This document shows, piece by piece, positions 8,116 to 16,618 of a stretch of DNA of 53,130 nucleotides (the stretch's first letter is position 1; the number at the start of each line of letters is the position of its first letter). The stretch spans positions 1-53,130 of the forward strand of contig CAZCOA010000018.1 in assembly GCA_964500225.1 (NCBI GenBank), written 5' to 3'. Source of the stretch: JAAYDY01 sp964500225 (GTDB lineage: Bacteria > Planctomycetota > Phycisphaerae > FEN-1346 > JAACEH01). Made by a program: the position numbers and the translations under genes. The notes under the pieces are model-generated. The model was not told the DNA's origin and searched no databases. It saw nothing but the letters and a program-made list of their open reading frames with translations.

Positions 8116-9279
8116 GTGGAGACGCTTCGCGTACTGGTCGTAGATGACGAACCGGGGATGCGGATGGGGATTGCCCGTGCGTTGGGCGACTACCGTTTCG
8201 ACCTGGCGGACATCGACCAGCGCGTGGCGTTTTCCGTCGAGACCGCCGATACCGGCGAAAAAGCTCTCGACATGATCCGTGCCGCCGAGCCCGATATCCT
8301 TTTGCTCGACCACAAGCTGCCCGGTATGTCGGGACTGGACGTGCTGGACCACATCGGGCGCAACGATCACATGCTGACGATCATGATTACCGCCTACGCC
8401 TCGCTTGAGACGGCCGTCAGCGCTATCAAGCAGGGGGCCTACGACTTCCTCGCCAAACCCTTCACGCCCAGTGAGCTGAAGACAACAATCCGGCGCGCAG
8501 CCGAGGCGCTGATCACCGCCCGCCAGGCCCGCCGCCTCGCCCAGGAAAAGCGACAGGTCCGGTTCGAGTTTATCCGTGTTGTGGCTCATGAGCTCAAGTC
8601 GCCCCTGGCCGCCGTCGAAGGCTATCTTCAGATCGTCCGCGACCGCACTGCCGGCGACGATCAGGCCATCTACGACCACATGCTCGACCGATGTCTAATC
8701 CGCATGCGGCACATGCGGAAGTTGATCGCCGATCTGCTCGATCTGACGCACATCGAGTCCGGCCGCAAGAAACGCGAGCTCACTGAGGTCGATGTCCGTG
8801 CTCTTGCCGATATTGCTGTCGAGACGGCAATGCCCGAGGCCAGGTCGCGAGGCATCACTATTCAGATTCATGGGGACGGGCCGCTCCTGATGACGGCCGA
8901 TTCGGGCGAAATTGAGATCGTTCTGAACAATCTGATCTCCAATGCCGTAAAATACAATCGCGACAATGGTCGCGTGGACGTGCGGCTCAGCGGCGATGCT
9001 CAGACGATTACGATTGCCGTCAGCGACACGGGTATCGGCATGAGCAAGGAAGAGATGTCGCGCTTGTTCGGCGAGTTTGTCAGGATCAAGAACGAGCGAA
9101 CACGCAATATCCTCGGTAGCGGTCTGGGCTTGTCGATTGTCCGACGGCTGGCGACCCTCTACCACGGCGACGTTCGTGTCGAGAGCGAACCCGACGTTGG
9201 CAGCACCTTTACCGTTGTTCTGTCGCGCAAGGTCCGGGCCGATCAGGCCGTCGAGGCGGTACAGGACCATGACGTATGA
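8116..9279 (+). CDS. Receiver-histidine kinase protein (REC-HisKA-HATPase)
   Basis: A 387-residue cytoplasmic protein with the receiver first: acidic D10/D11, phospho-acceptor D65 in LLLDHKLPG, and K114 in FLAKPF. The dimerisation helix follows with H158 in VVAHELKSPL, then the ATP-binding domain with DTGIGM and GSGLGLSIV. This order (REC before kinase) suits a second-stage kinase switched by phosphorylation of its own receiver. The GTG start gives a normal receiver N-terminus. It sits between the receiver gene and hydE and overlaps hydE by 11 bases. Together with the two upstream genes it forms a three-protein phosphorelay whose DNA-binding or other output must be encoded elsewhere. Confidence 0.9.
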   Translation: METLRVLVVDDEPGMRMGIARALGDYRFDLADIDQRVAFSVETADTGEKALDMIRAAEPDILLLDHKLPGMSGLDVLDHIGRNDHMLTIMITAYASLETAVSAIKQGAYDFLAKPFTPSELKTTIRRAAEALITARQARRLAQEKRQVRFEFIRVVAHELKSPLAAVEGYLQIVRDRTAGDDQAIYDHMLDRCLIRMRHMRKLIADLLDLTHIESGRKKRELTEVDVRALADIAVETAMPEARSRGITIQIHGDGPLLMTADSGEIEIVLNNLISNAVKYNRDNGRVDVRLSGDAQTITIAVSDTGIGMSKEEMSRLFGEFVRIKNERTRNILGSGLGLSIVRRLATLYHGDVRVESEPDVGSTFTVVLSRKVRADQAVEAVQDHDV

Positions 9280-10354
9280 CGACATCCGCTCGTGGCTGCT
9301 TCAGGACGAGCCCCGCCGCCTCGATGTGTTGTGGAAACTGGCAGACGACGCGAGGCGGCAGCACGTGGGCGACGACGTGCATCTGCGAGGCCTCATCGAA
9401 ATATCCAATTATTGCTCTCGCCAATGCCTTTACTGTGGTTTGAGAGCCGACCGCACGGGCCTGCCGCGCTATCGTATGACGGCTGATGAAATCCTGGCTG
9501 CGGCCGGCAAGGCCGTCGCCCTGGGGTATGGCACCGTTGTTCTTCAATCGGGCGAAGACTGGGGCATCGAGGCCGGTTGGCTTGCCGAGGTGATCCGCCG
9601 CATCAAGAACCAGACGCCGCTGGCCGTAACGCTCAGTCTGGGCGAGCGGACCGACGACGAGATGGCCCTGTGGCGCGCCGCCGGGGCCGACCGATACCTG
9701 CTCCGGTTCGAGACGAGCAACACGGCGTTGTTTGCGAGGATTCACCCGACGCGACCGGCATCGCCCCCGCGCGACCGCCTTGCAATCCTCCGCATGTTGC
9801 GCGCCATGGGCTACGAGATCGGCAGCGGCGTCATGGTGGGCATTCCCGGCCAGAGCTTCGACGACTTGGCCCGCGACATCGAACTGTTCGGCGAACTCGA
9901 TTTGGACATGATCGGCCTCGGGCCGTTCATCGCCCACCCCGACACGCCCCTGGGCCGCGACGGTGAGTCATGGCGGCTGCCGTCCGCAGAGCAGGTGCCG
10001 GCCGACGAACTCACGGCCTGCAAGGCGATGGCCCTGGCAAGAATCGTCTGCCCAAGAGCCAACATCCCGAGCACGACGGCTCTGGCCACGCTGAATGTCC
10101 ACGGCGGCCGGCAACTCGGGCTGGCTCGCGGCGGCAATGTGATCATGCCCAATCTGACGCCTCCGCCGTATCGCGCCCTATATGAGATCTACCCCGGAAA
10201 GGCTTCGTGCGGGGAGACGGACGAGTTCGACCGACAGGTGAAGGCCGGCATTGTGGCCATGGGACGAACCATCGGTCGAGGGCGAGGCGACTCCGGGGCG
10301 TATCGCCTTCGCCAGCCGCCGGGCCCGACGAAGGTGTGGAAAGGATCGGTCTGA
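9269..10354 (+). CDS. hydE: H-cluster maturase HydE (radical SAM)
   Basis: HydE is a radical SAM enzyme needed to build the two-iron part of the H-cluster. The 361-residue product has the cluster motif C49-SRQ-C53-LY-C56 after a biotin-synthase-like start. The SAM-binding region is marked by LQSGEDWG and VGIPGQSFDD, and the C-terminal CGETDEF segment is also present. Length and order match the family. The ATG at 9269 lies inside the end of the preceding kinase gene and gives the usual HydE start; longer in-frame extensions upstream are out-of-frame readings of that gene. hydG begins 1 base after its stop. Biotin synthase is the nearest alternative, ruled out by context and by the neighbouring maturases. 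Confidence 0.93.
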   Translation: MTYDDIRSWLLQDEPRRLDVLWKLADDARRQHVGDDVHLRGLIEISNYCSRQCLYCGLRADRTGLPRYRMTADEILAAAGKAVALGYGTVVLQSGEDWGIEAGWLAEVIRRIKNQTPLAVTLSLGERTDDEMALWRAAGADRYLLRFETSNTALFARIHPTRPASPPRDRLAILRMLRAMGYEIGSGVMVGIPGQSFDDLARDIELFGELDLDMIGLGPFIAHPDTPLGRDGESWRLPSAEQVPADELTACKAMALARIVCPRANIPSTTALATLNVHGGRQLGLARGGNVIMPNLTPPPYRALYEIYPGKASCGETDEFDRQVKAGIVAMGRTIGRGRGDSGAYRLRQPPGPTKVWKGSV

Positions 10355-10355
10355 C

Positions 10356-11780
10356 ATGGGAAAGCTTGCGACAATGACCCTTAGTGAAGGAGCCGTGGAT
10401 TTTGTCAACGATGGGCACCTGACCGATTTGCTGCGTACGGCCCAGCCCGATGCGGCCCGCGTGGACGATATTCTCGCCAAGAGCTTGGCCAAACAACCAT
10501 TGGCTCTCGATGAGACCGCAGTTCTTCTGGCTGCCGACGATCCGGCGATGGTCGAACGGATTCTGAGCACCGCAAGGCAATTGAAACGAGACGTGTACGG
10601 CAATCGTATCGTGCTCTTCGCGCCGCTCTACGTCGGCAACGATTGTGTTAACGACTGTGCGTACTGCGGGTTCAAACGCTCCAACCGCGACGCCATACGT
10701 CGTACCCTTACGCACGACGAACTGGTCGCCCAGGTCGAAGCCCTGGAAAGGGTCGGCCACAAGCGGCTGATTCTCGTCTACGGCGAGCACCCCAAATACA
10801 ATGCCTCATTCATAGCCGACACGGTCCGGACGGTGTACGGCGTGAAGGTCGGCCGCGGCAGCATCCGGCGTGTCAACATCAATGCCGCTCCGCAGGATCA
10901 CGAGGGCTATCGCATCATCAAGCAGGCCGGCATCGGCACGTATCAGATTTTTCAGGAGACCTATCACCACGAGACCTACGCCAGGCTGCACCCGGCCTCA
11001 ACACGCAAGGCGGATTATCTGTGGCGACTTGACGCCCTGGGCCGGGCCTTCGAGGCCGGTTGCGACGACATGGGCATCGGCGCCTTGTTCGGCCTCTACG
11101 ACTGGCGGTTCGAGGTGCTCGGACTCGTTCAACACGCGCTGCACTTGCAGAAGCGTTACGGCGTGGGTCCCCACACGATCAGCTTCCCGCGGCTTCAACC
11201 GGCCGCCGGGGTCCGGACCGATTCGCGATACCTCGTCACCGACGACCAGTTCAAGCGGCTGGTCGCCATTTTGAGGCTCGCGGTGCCCTACACGGGGCTG
11301 ATCATGACCGCCCGCGAGCGGCCCGAGATTCGCCGGGAAGTCATGGCCTTCGGCGTCTCGCAGATCGACGCCGGCAGCCGCATCGAGATCGGCGGATACA
11401 CGGAGGCCGGAGACACCCAGGTCATGCAGCGAGAGCAATTCATGCTCGGAGACATCCGACCGTTGGACGTGGTGATGCGCGAGTTGATTCAGGATGGATA
11501 TGTGCCGAGTTTCTGCACGGCCTGCTACCGTCTCGGTCGCACGGGCCAGCACTTCATGGAGTTCGCCATTCCTGGATTCATTCGCGACTTCTGCACTCCC
11601 AATGCCCTGAGTACCCTGACGGAATACCTGACCGACTACGCCTCGCCCGAAACTCGTGAGGCGGGCCATCGCCTGGTTGCCGCCGAGCTCGACCGATTGC
11701 CCGAGGGGGGAGTCAAATCGGAGCTGATCGCGCGGCTCAATCGGATCCGGACCAGTGACGACCGCGATCTGTACTTCTAG
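10356..11780 (+). CDS. hydG: H-cluster maturase HydG (tyrosine lyase, radical SAM)
   Basis: HydG splits tyrosine and supplies the CO and cyanide ligands of the H-cluster through an Fe(CO)2(CN) synthon. The 474 residues show the SAM cluster motif C97-VND-C101-AY-C104 followed by GF. The second, C-terminal cluster motif is C387-x2-C390-x22-C413, exactly the HydG pattern and absent from the related ThiH. Context is conclusive: it lies between hydE and aspA-hydF. The ATG at 10356 directly follows the hydE stop, so translation is probably coupled. No unusual residues were noticed. Confidence 0.95.
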   Translation: MGKLATMTLSEGAVDFVNDGHLTDLLRTAQPDAARVDDILAKSLAKQPLALDETAVLLAADDPAMVERILSTARQLKRDVYGNRIVLFAPLYVGNDCVNDCAYCGFKRSNRDAIRRTLTHDELVAQVEALERVGHKRLILVYGEHPKYNASFIADTVRTVYGVKVGRGSIRRVNINAAPQDHEGYRIIKQAGIGTYQIFQETYHHETYARLHPASTRKADYLWRLDALGRAFEAGCDDMGIGALFGLYDWRFEVLGLVQHALHLQKRYGVGPHTISFPRLQPAAGVRTDSRYLVTDDQFKRLVAILRLAVPYTGLIMTARERPEIRREVMAFGVSQIDAGSRIEIGGYTEAGDTQVMQREQFMLGDIRPLDVVMRELIQDGYVPSFCTACYRLGRTGQHFMEFAIPGFIRDFCTPNALSTLTEYLTDYASPETREAGHRLVAAELDRLPEGGVKSELIARLNRIRTSDDRDLYF

Positions 11781-11796
11781 CAGTGAGTGAGCAGCC

Positions 11797-13212
11797 ATGA
11801 CCGACTATCGTAAGGAACACGATCTTCTCGGCGAGCGGGACGTTCCTGCCGGTGCTCTACACGGCATCCACACCGAGCGTGCCATTGAAAACTTCCCCCT
11901 GGCTCGCCGCCCGGTCAACCCGGCACTGATTCACGCCTACGGCGCCGTCAAGCTGGCCTGCGCCAGGACGAATCGCGAACTCGGATGCTGGGACGGCCGC
12001 AAGGCCGCAGCTATCGAGGCCGCCTGTGAAGAGATGATCGAGGGCCGGCTCGATGCCCACATCGTTGTCGATGCGCTCCAGGGCGGGGCGGGCACCTCCA
12101 CCAACATGAATGTCAACGAGGTTCTTGCCAACCGTGCGCTGCAACTGCTCGGACGGCCCTTGGGCGACTACGCTGCCGTCAGCCCAGCCGACGACATCAA
12201 CCGCCACCAGTCCACCAATGACACCTACCCGACGGCCCTGAAAGTGGCCGCCATCGGACGCCTGCGCGAGCTCGAGCGCGAGGTCGTCGCCCTACTCGAA
12301 GAGTTTCAACGCAAAGAGAAACAGTTGGCCCACGTTGTGAAGGTGGGGCGGACCCAGTTGCAGGACGCCGTCCTGATTACTCTCGGCCGCGAGATGGGCG
12401 CCTATGCCGAAGCCTTCGCCCGCGACCGGTGGCGTATTTACAAATGTGAGGAGCGGCTGCGCACGGTTAACCTTGGCGGCACGGCCATCGGTACCGGTCT
12501 GGCCGCCCCGCGGCAATACATCTTCCGTGTGGTCGATCACCTTCGCGAAATCACCGGCTATGGCCTCGCCCGCGCGGAAAACCTTGTCGAGGCCACCCAG
12601 AACGCCGACGTTTTTGTCGAGGTCAGCGGCATTCTTAAGGCGTGCGCGTCCAACCTTCTGAAAGTGTCCGGCGATCTTCGCCTGTTGGCCTCGGGGCCCG
12701 ATGCCGGATTCGGCGAGATTCGTCTGCCCCCGCGCCAGGCCGGATCCTCCATCATGCCCGGCAAGGTCAACCCTGTCATTCCCGAGGCCGTCAGCCAAGC
12801 CGCCATGGCGGTCATGGCTCATGATCACGCACTGACGATGGCGTGCTCCCTGGGCAATCTGGAACTGAATGCCTTCCTTCCGCTTGTGGCCGATGCGCTA
12901 TTGACCAGCCTCGATTTGCTGACGGCTGCTTGCGGCATCCTCAGGCGGCTGTGCGTTGCCGGCATCGAGGCCGACGAAGACCGTTGTCGGCGAACGGTCT
13001 GTGGGGCCACGGCCACCGCTACAGCCCTTGTGGCGGCCATCGGATACGAAGCCGCCCAGCGTATCGCCGCCGAGGCCCGACGCTCGGGTCGGACCGTCCG
13101 CGACGCCGCCATAGCTGCGGGACTTCTGACTGCCGAGCAATTCGATTCCCTGGTCGCCGGCGAGAGCGTCATGCGCCTCGGCAGCCCGACCTGGCACAAG
13201 GAGACCTCATGA
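11797..13212 (+). CDS. aspA: Aspartate ammonia-lyase in the maturation operon
   Basis: A member of the aspartase/class II fumarase superfamily, 471 residues, with an aspartase-like opening (RKEHDLLGERDVPAGALHGI) and the signature GSSIMPGKVNP carrying the catalytic Ser loop. It would convert aspartate to fumarate and ammonia. Aspartase genes are often found beside hydG and hydF in other bacteria. The ammonia could feed formation of the bridging amine of the H-cluster dithiolate, or fumarate could serve as an electron sink; neither is shown here. The stop overlaps the hydF start (ATGA), tying it to maturation. A fumarase cannot be excluded from motifs alone, but the N-terminus favours aspartase. 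Confidence 0.82.
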   Translation: MTDYRKEHDLLGERDVPAGALHGIHTERAIENFPLARRPVNPALIHAYGAVKLACARTNRELGCWDGRKAAAIEAACEEMIEGRLDAHIVVDALQGGAGTSTNMNVNEVLANRALQLLGRPLGDYAAVSPADDINRHQSTNDTYPTALKVAAIGRLRELEREVVALLEEFQRKEKQLAHVVKVGRTQLQDAVLITLGREMGAYAEAFARDRWRIYKCEERLRTVNLGGTAIGTGLAAPRQYIFRVVDHLREITGYGLARAENLVEATQNADVFVEVSGILKACASNLLKVSGDLRLLASGPDAGFGEIRLPPRQAGSSIMPGKVNPVIPEAVSQAAMAVMAHDHALTMACSLGNLELNAFLPLVADALLTSLDLLTAACGILRRLCVAGIEADEDRCRRTVCGATATATALVAAIGYEAAQRIAAEARRSGRTVRDAAIAAGLLTAEQFDSLVAGESVMRLGSPTWHKETS

Positions 13213-14447
13213 GAGCCGCCCCCAAGGGATTTCGCCTCCACATCGCCTTCTTTGGACGCCGCAACGTCGGGAAGTCCTCCCTCCTGAACGCCATCACGCG
13301 GCAGGCCGTTTCCATTGTTTCGGATGTGGCCGGAACCACCACCGATCCTGTGGAGAAACCCATGGAGTTGCTCCCCGTGGGCCCCGTCCTGTTCATCGAT
13401 ACGGCCGGTATCGACGATGTCGGCGCCTTGGGCCGTATGCGCGTCGAACGAACCCGGCAGGTCTTCGACCGAACCGACCTCGGCGTCATCGTTGCCGAGG
13501 CAGGGCACTGGAACCAGTTCGAGGACGCCATTCTCGATGAACTCGTGCGACGCAAGACGCCTGCCATCGTCGTCTTCAACAAGGTCGATCTCAACCCGCC
13601 GCGGCCCGAGGTGGTCCAACGCCTCAAGGAGGCCAAAATCCCCATGGTCGAGACCGTCGCCAGTCGTGGCGACGGCGTCCTCGATCTGCGCGAAGCCATC
13701 ATCCGCGCCGCGCCCGAGGAATTCGTCAACGCGCCCACGATCATCGGCGATCTCGTTCCTCCGGGCGACATGGCCGTCCTCGTTGTTCCCATTGACCTGG
13801 AGGCCCCCAAAGGCCGCTTGATTGTCCCACAGGTCCAGACCATCCGAGACCTACTCGACAACGACGCCTACTGCATGGTCGTCAAGGAACGTGAGCTGCG
13901 CGACGCCCTGGACAGGCTCAATCGTCCCCCATCGCTCGTTGTGACCGACAGCCAGGCCTTCCTCAAGGTGGCAGGCGACACTCCTCAGACGGTGCCCATG
14001 ACATCCTTCTCCATTCTCTTTGCACGGTTCAAGGGCGACCTCAACGAGTTTGTCCGGGGCGCCATGGCCATTGATACCTTGAGGCCGGGCGACCGGGTCT
14101 TGATCGCCGAAGCCTGTTCCCATCACCCGATCGGCGAAGACATCGGCACTGTCAAAATCCCACGATGGCTCACGCAATATGTCGGAGGCAAGCTCCATAT
14201 CGACCACACCCAGGGCCATGACTTTCCGGCCGATATTTCCTCCTACAAGCTGGTGGTCCACTGTGCCGCATGCGTCTGGCACCGCCGCGAGCTGCTCTCG
14301 CGAATCCTTCGGTGCCGCGAAGCCGGCGTGCCGATCACCAATTACGGTCTGACGATCGCGCGGTCGCTCGGCATTTTTGAACGCGCTCTAACACCATTCC
14401 CTGCGGCTCTCGACATCTACCACCAACTGGCGTTCCCTCGCCTGTGA
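13209..14447 (+). CDS. hydF: H-cluster maturation GTPase HydF
   Basis: HydF is the scaffold and GTPase on which the two-iron subcluster is finished before transfer to HydA. The 412-residue protein has the P-loop GRRNVGKSS (16-24), the switch region GTTTDPV and the DTAG box. A dimerisation domain follows, and then the C-terminal cluster motif C303-x-H305 ... H351-C352-x2-C355, matching CxH-x(about 45)-HCxxC. The ATG at 13209 overlaps the aspA stop. It is the last gene of the hydrogen operon: the next 146 bases are noncoding and contain the sigma54 promoter of the following operon. Confidence 0.95.
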   Translation: MRAAPKGFRLHIAFFGRRNVGKSSLLNAITRQAVSIVSDVAGTTTDPVEKPMELLPVGPVLFIDTAGIDDVGALGRMRVERTRQVFDRTDLGVIVAEAGHWNQFEDAILDELVRRKTPAIVVFNKVDLNPPRPEVVQRLKEAKIPMVETVASRGDGVLDLREAIIRAAPEEFVNAPTIIGDLVPPGDMAVLVVPIDLEAPKGRLIVPQVQTIRDLLDNDAYCMVVKERELRDALDRLNRPPSLVVTDSQAFLKVAGDTPQTVPMTSFSILFARFKGDLNEFVRGAMAIDTLRPGDRVLIAEACSHHPIGEDIGTVKIPRWLTQYVGGKLHIDHTQGHDFPADISSYKLVVHCAACVWHRRELLSRILRCREAGVPITNYGLTIARSLGIFERALTPFPAALDIYHQLAFPRL

Positions 14448-14479
14448 CGGCTGGGTGTCTGCACACGCCACGCCCCGGA

Positions 14480-14499
14480 GTGCACAAAAAAGGTGCACC
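14480..14499. repeat. Paired GTGCAC palindromes upstream of sigma54 promoter
   Basis: GTGCAC (14480-14485) and GGTGCACC (14492-14499) are two palindromes whose centres are 13 bases apart around an A-run; a related TTGCACCGG follows near 14512. They lie about 120-140 bases before the expected start of the secretin operon, where sigma54 activators usually bind. They could also fold as a small hairpin ending the hydF transcript, since a short T-run follows. Both readings are inference. Confidence 0.4.
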
Positions 14500-14593
14500 G
14501 TTTTGCCGCCATTGCACCGGTATTGACTGAAGGCTCTTTTCAGAATAGCCACCTGGTGCTTCCGGCCATGGGCGCGTCACTGTAGTCTCATTC

Positions 14594-14608
14594 TGGCACG
14601 TGATTTGC
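14594..14608 (+). promoter_or_regulatory. Sigma54 (-24/-12) promoter of the secretin operon
   Basis: TGGCACG at 14594-14600, four bases, then TTGC at 14605-14608: this is the sigma54 consensus TGGCACG-N4-TTGC without mismatch, with the GG and GC exactly 10 bases apart. The expected start is near 14620, leaving a 28-base leader with AAGGAG before the ATG at 14648. Transcription would need an activator ATPase, and none is encoded in this window. Confidence 0.88.
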
Positions 14609-14647
14609 GCCTCGTACGATTAGACTCCGCAGTCGCAAGGAGAATCC

Positions 14648-16618
14648 ATGTTCAGACGTTCGTCGATCTGCTCCATGGTGTCCCTGGCCGCGTTGCTGGC
14701 GGCTTGGGCGTCGGCACGCGCCCAGGCGACGCACGAGACCCCCACGGCGGATGACGCCGCACAGAGCGTTGCCGCAGTGCAGAATCCGGGCGCCGCGGAG
14801 CGAAACCCTTTCGAGGTGCCTATCGACGAACGCCAGCATATCGCTGTCGTCGAAGTCGATGCGGCCGCCGGCCCCGAGGGCCCGACCCTCCGGGCTCTTA
14901 AGCTGAAGAACGTGACCCTCCACTCCGCCCTGTGGACCTTGTCGCGCGAAACCGGCCAGAACATCGTCTGCACCGAGGAGGCCGGCAAGCGAACCGTGTC
15001 GCTCTTTCTTCAGGGCGTGTCCGTCCCCACGGCCGTCGAGACCATTTGCCACGTCAGCGGCCTCTGGTTCCGTCGCGACGAACAGCGGCATGTCACCCGT
15101 CTGATGACGCGCGACGAGTATCTCCAGGACCTCGTCGTGCGGCCGGAGGTATTCACGCGAACCTTCACGCTTCTGTATCCCAATGCCACCCTGGTCGCTC
15201 GGCAGATTGAAGACCTCTTCGAGGATCGCGTCGAGCTGTCCCTCGGCACGGACGAGCGGCTCAGCGAAAGCGAAACTTCCTCCGGTACGTCCAGCTCGGG
15301 ATCCTATTACAATTGGGATTCGACCGGCTCCGACAACCGCTACGGCGGCGGACTCTACCGCACCCAGGGCACGGGCTTCTACGGGGGCCGACGCACCCGG
15401 CTGACCGACCGGTCATCCGATGAATTGCGTGCTCTGGAGGAAGCCCGACGAAAAGATGCCCAGGCGGGTCTCACCGGCGCCGAACCCGATTCCAAGGTCC
15501 AGCAGGAGCTTGTCAGGCAGGATCGGACCCAGCGCATCTACGTCTCGGTCAACCGTCCCAACAACATGATTCTCGTGCGCACCGCCGACCGTGAGGCCAT
15601 CGACGAAATCGCCGCTCTTATCGCCGACGTGGATCGCCCCACGTCGCAGGTGCTCCTGGAGGTGAAAATTCTCGAAGTAACCCTCGCCGACGGGTTTCAT
15701 TCGGTCTTCGACTTCAATGCCGCTTTCGGCCAACCGACCTCCGGCAATGCCAACGGTCAGCCACTGAATCCTCTGACGCCCGGCGCTACGCCCGACTCTG
15801 TCGCCGGCAATGTCATCGGCACGGTCAACAGCTCCGTTTCCGCAGCCGGCAACTCCTTCGTCTACCAGTTCATGAACTCGTATATCCAGTTGCGGCTGCA
15901 ACTGCTCGAAAGCCAGAACCGCGTCCAGTCGATCGGCGCGCCGCTGCTGATGTGCGCCAACAACGAAGTCTCCACCATCTTCGTCGGCGAAAAACGGCCG
16001 ATGCTGCGAACCTATTCCCTCGACACCGTTACCGCCGAGAACGGCATTACGACTCAGGTTCTCGTGCCCGAGGTCGAGATGGTGGACGTCGGCTCGTCCC
16101 TGGAGATCACCCCGCGGATCAACGCCGACCGTACCGTATCGCTCCGCATCGGCCAGTCCATCTCCAGCCTGACCGCCAACGGAGCCACGCTGCCGAATCC
16201 CATGGGAGGCGCGCCGCTGGCGGTGGACACGACCTTCAACACCGACATCGACGCCGTTGTCGTGGCACGCGACCGCATGACCATCGCCCTCGGCGGCCTT
16301 ATCCAGACTACGCAGTCCCAGGCCGAGAATAAGGTGCCTATCATCGGCGACTTGCCGGGTGTCGGTCTGCTGTTCCGGCAGAAGGTCCAGCAGCAGACCA
16401 AGACCGAGCGTGTGCTCCTCATCACGCCCTATGTGATGATGGCCCCGGACGAGGCGAGCGGCCCCAGTCGTGAGCGATTGCAAGCGCTCTCGTCGCACCC
16501 GTTCCTCGAGCGCGGCGACAAGGCCATGCCCTACACCTCCGTCGGCGAGAAGACCCGCACACGGATCGATATCTTCGACGACGTGCTCCGCCCCGTGGCG
16601 CCAGGAGGTCTGCCGTGA
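14648..16618 (+). CDS. gspD: Secretin (GspD/PilQ family outer-membrane pore)
   Basis: A 656-residue secretin that would form the outer-membrane ring for a type II secretion or type IV pilus-like machine. A signal peptide (1-25, ending ASARA) leads into an N-domain (about 85-180). A Gly/Ser/Tyr-rich insert (208-248) precedes a second N-domain. The secretin core (about 415-595) includes ESQNRVQSIGAPLL and VPIIGDLPGVGLLF (563-576). No C-terminal lipidation or pilotin tail is evident. It is the first gene behind the sigma54 promoter, and its stop overlaps the start of the lipoprotein gene. GspD and PilQ cannot be told apart safely, because the downstream genes mix both systems. Confidence 0.9.
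   Translation: MFRRSSICSMVSLAALLAAWASARAQATHETPTADDAAQSVAAVQNPGAAERNPFEVPIDERQHIAVVEVDAAAGPEGPTLRALKLKNVTLHSALWTLSRETGQNIVCTEEAGKRTVSLFLQGVSVPTAVETICHVSGLWFRRDEQRHVTRLMTRDEYLQDLVVRPEVFTRTFTLLYPNATLVARQIEDLFEDRVELSLGTDERLSESETSSGTSSSGSYYNWDSTGSDNRYGGGLYRTQGTGFYGGRRTRLTDRSSDELRALEEARRKDAQAGLTGAEPDSKVQQELVRQDRTQRIYVSVNRPNNMILVRTADREAIDEIAALIADVDRPTSQVLLEVKILEVTLADGFHSVFDFNAAFGQPTSGNANGQPLNPLTPGATPDSVAGNVIGTVNSSVSAAGNSFVYQFMNSYIQLRLQLLESQNRVQSIGAPLLMCANNEVSTIFVGEKRPMLRTYSLDTVTAENGITTQVLVPEVEMVDVGSSLEITPRINADRTVSLRIGQSISSLTANGATLPNPMGGAPLAVDTTFNTDIDAVVVARDRMTIALGGLIQTTQSQAENKVPIIGDLPGVGLLFRQKVQQQTKTERVLLITPYVMMAPDEASGPSRERLQALSSHPFLERGDKAMPYTSVGEKTRTRIDIFDDVLRPVAPGGLP

Noticed and set aside
14480..14505. 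GTGCAC hairpin as terminator of the hydrogen operon
   Set aside because: The stem is only 6 bases and the T-run only four, so it is not a convincing terminator. It is kept only as a possible activator site.
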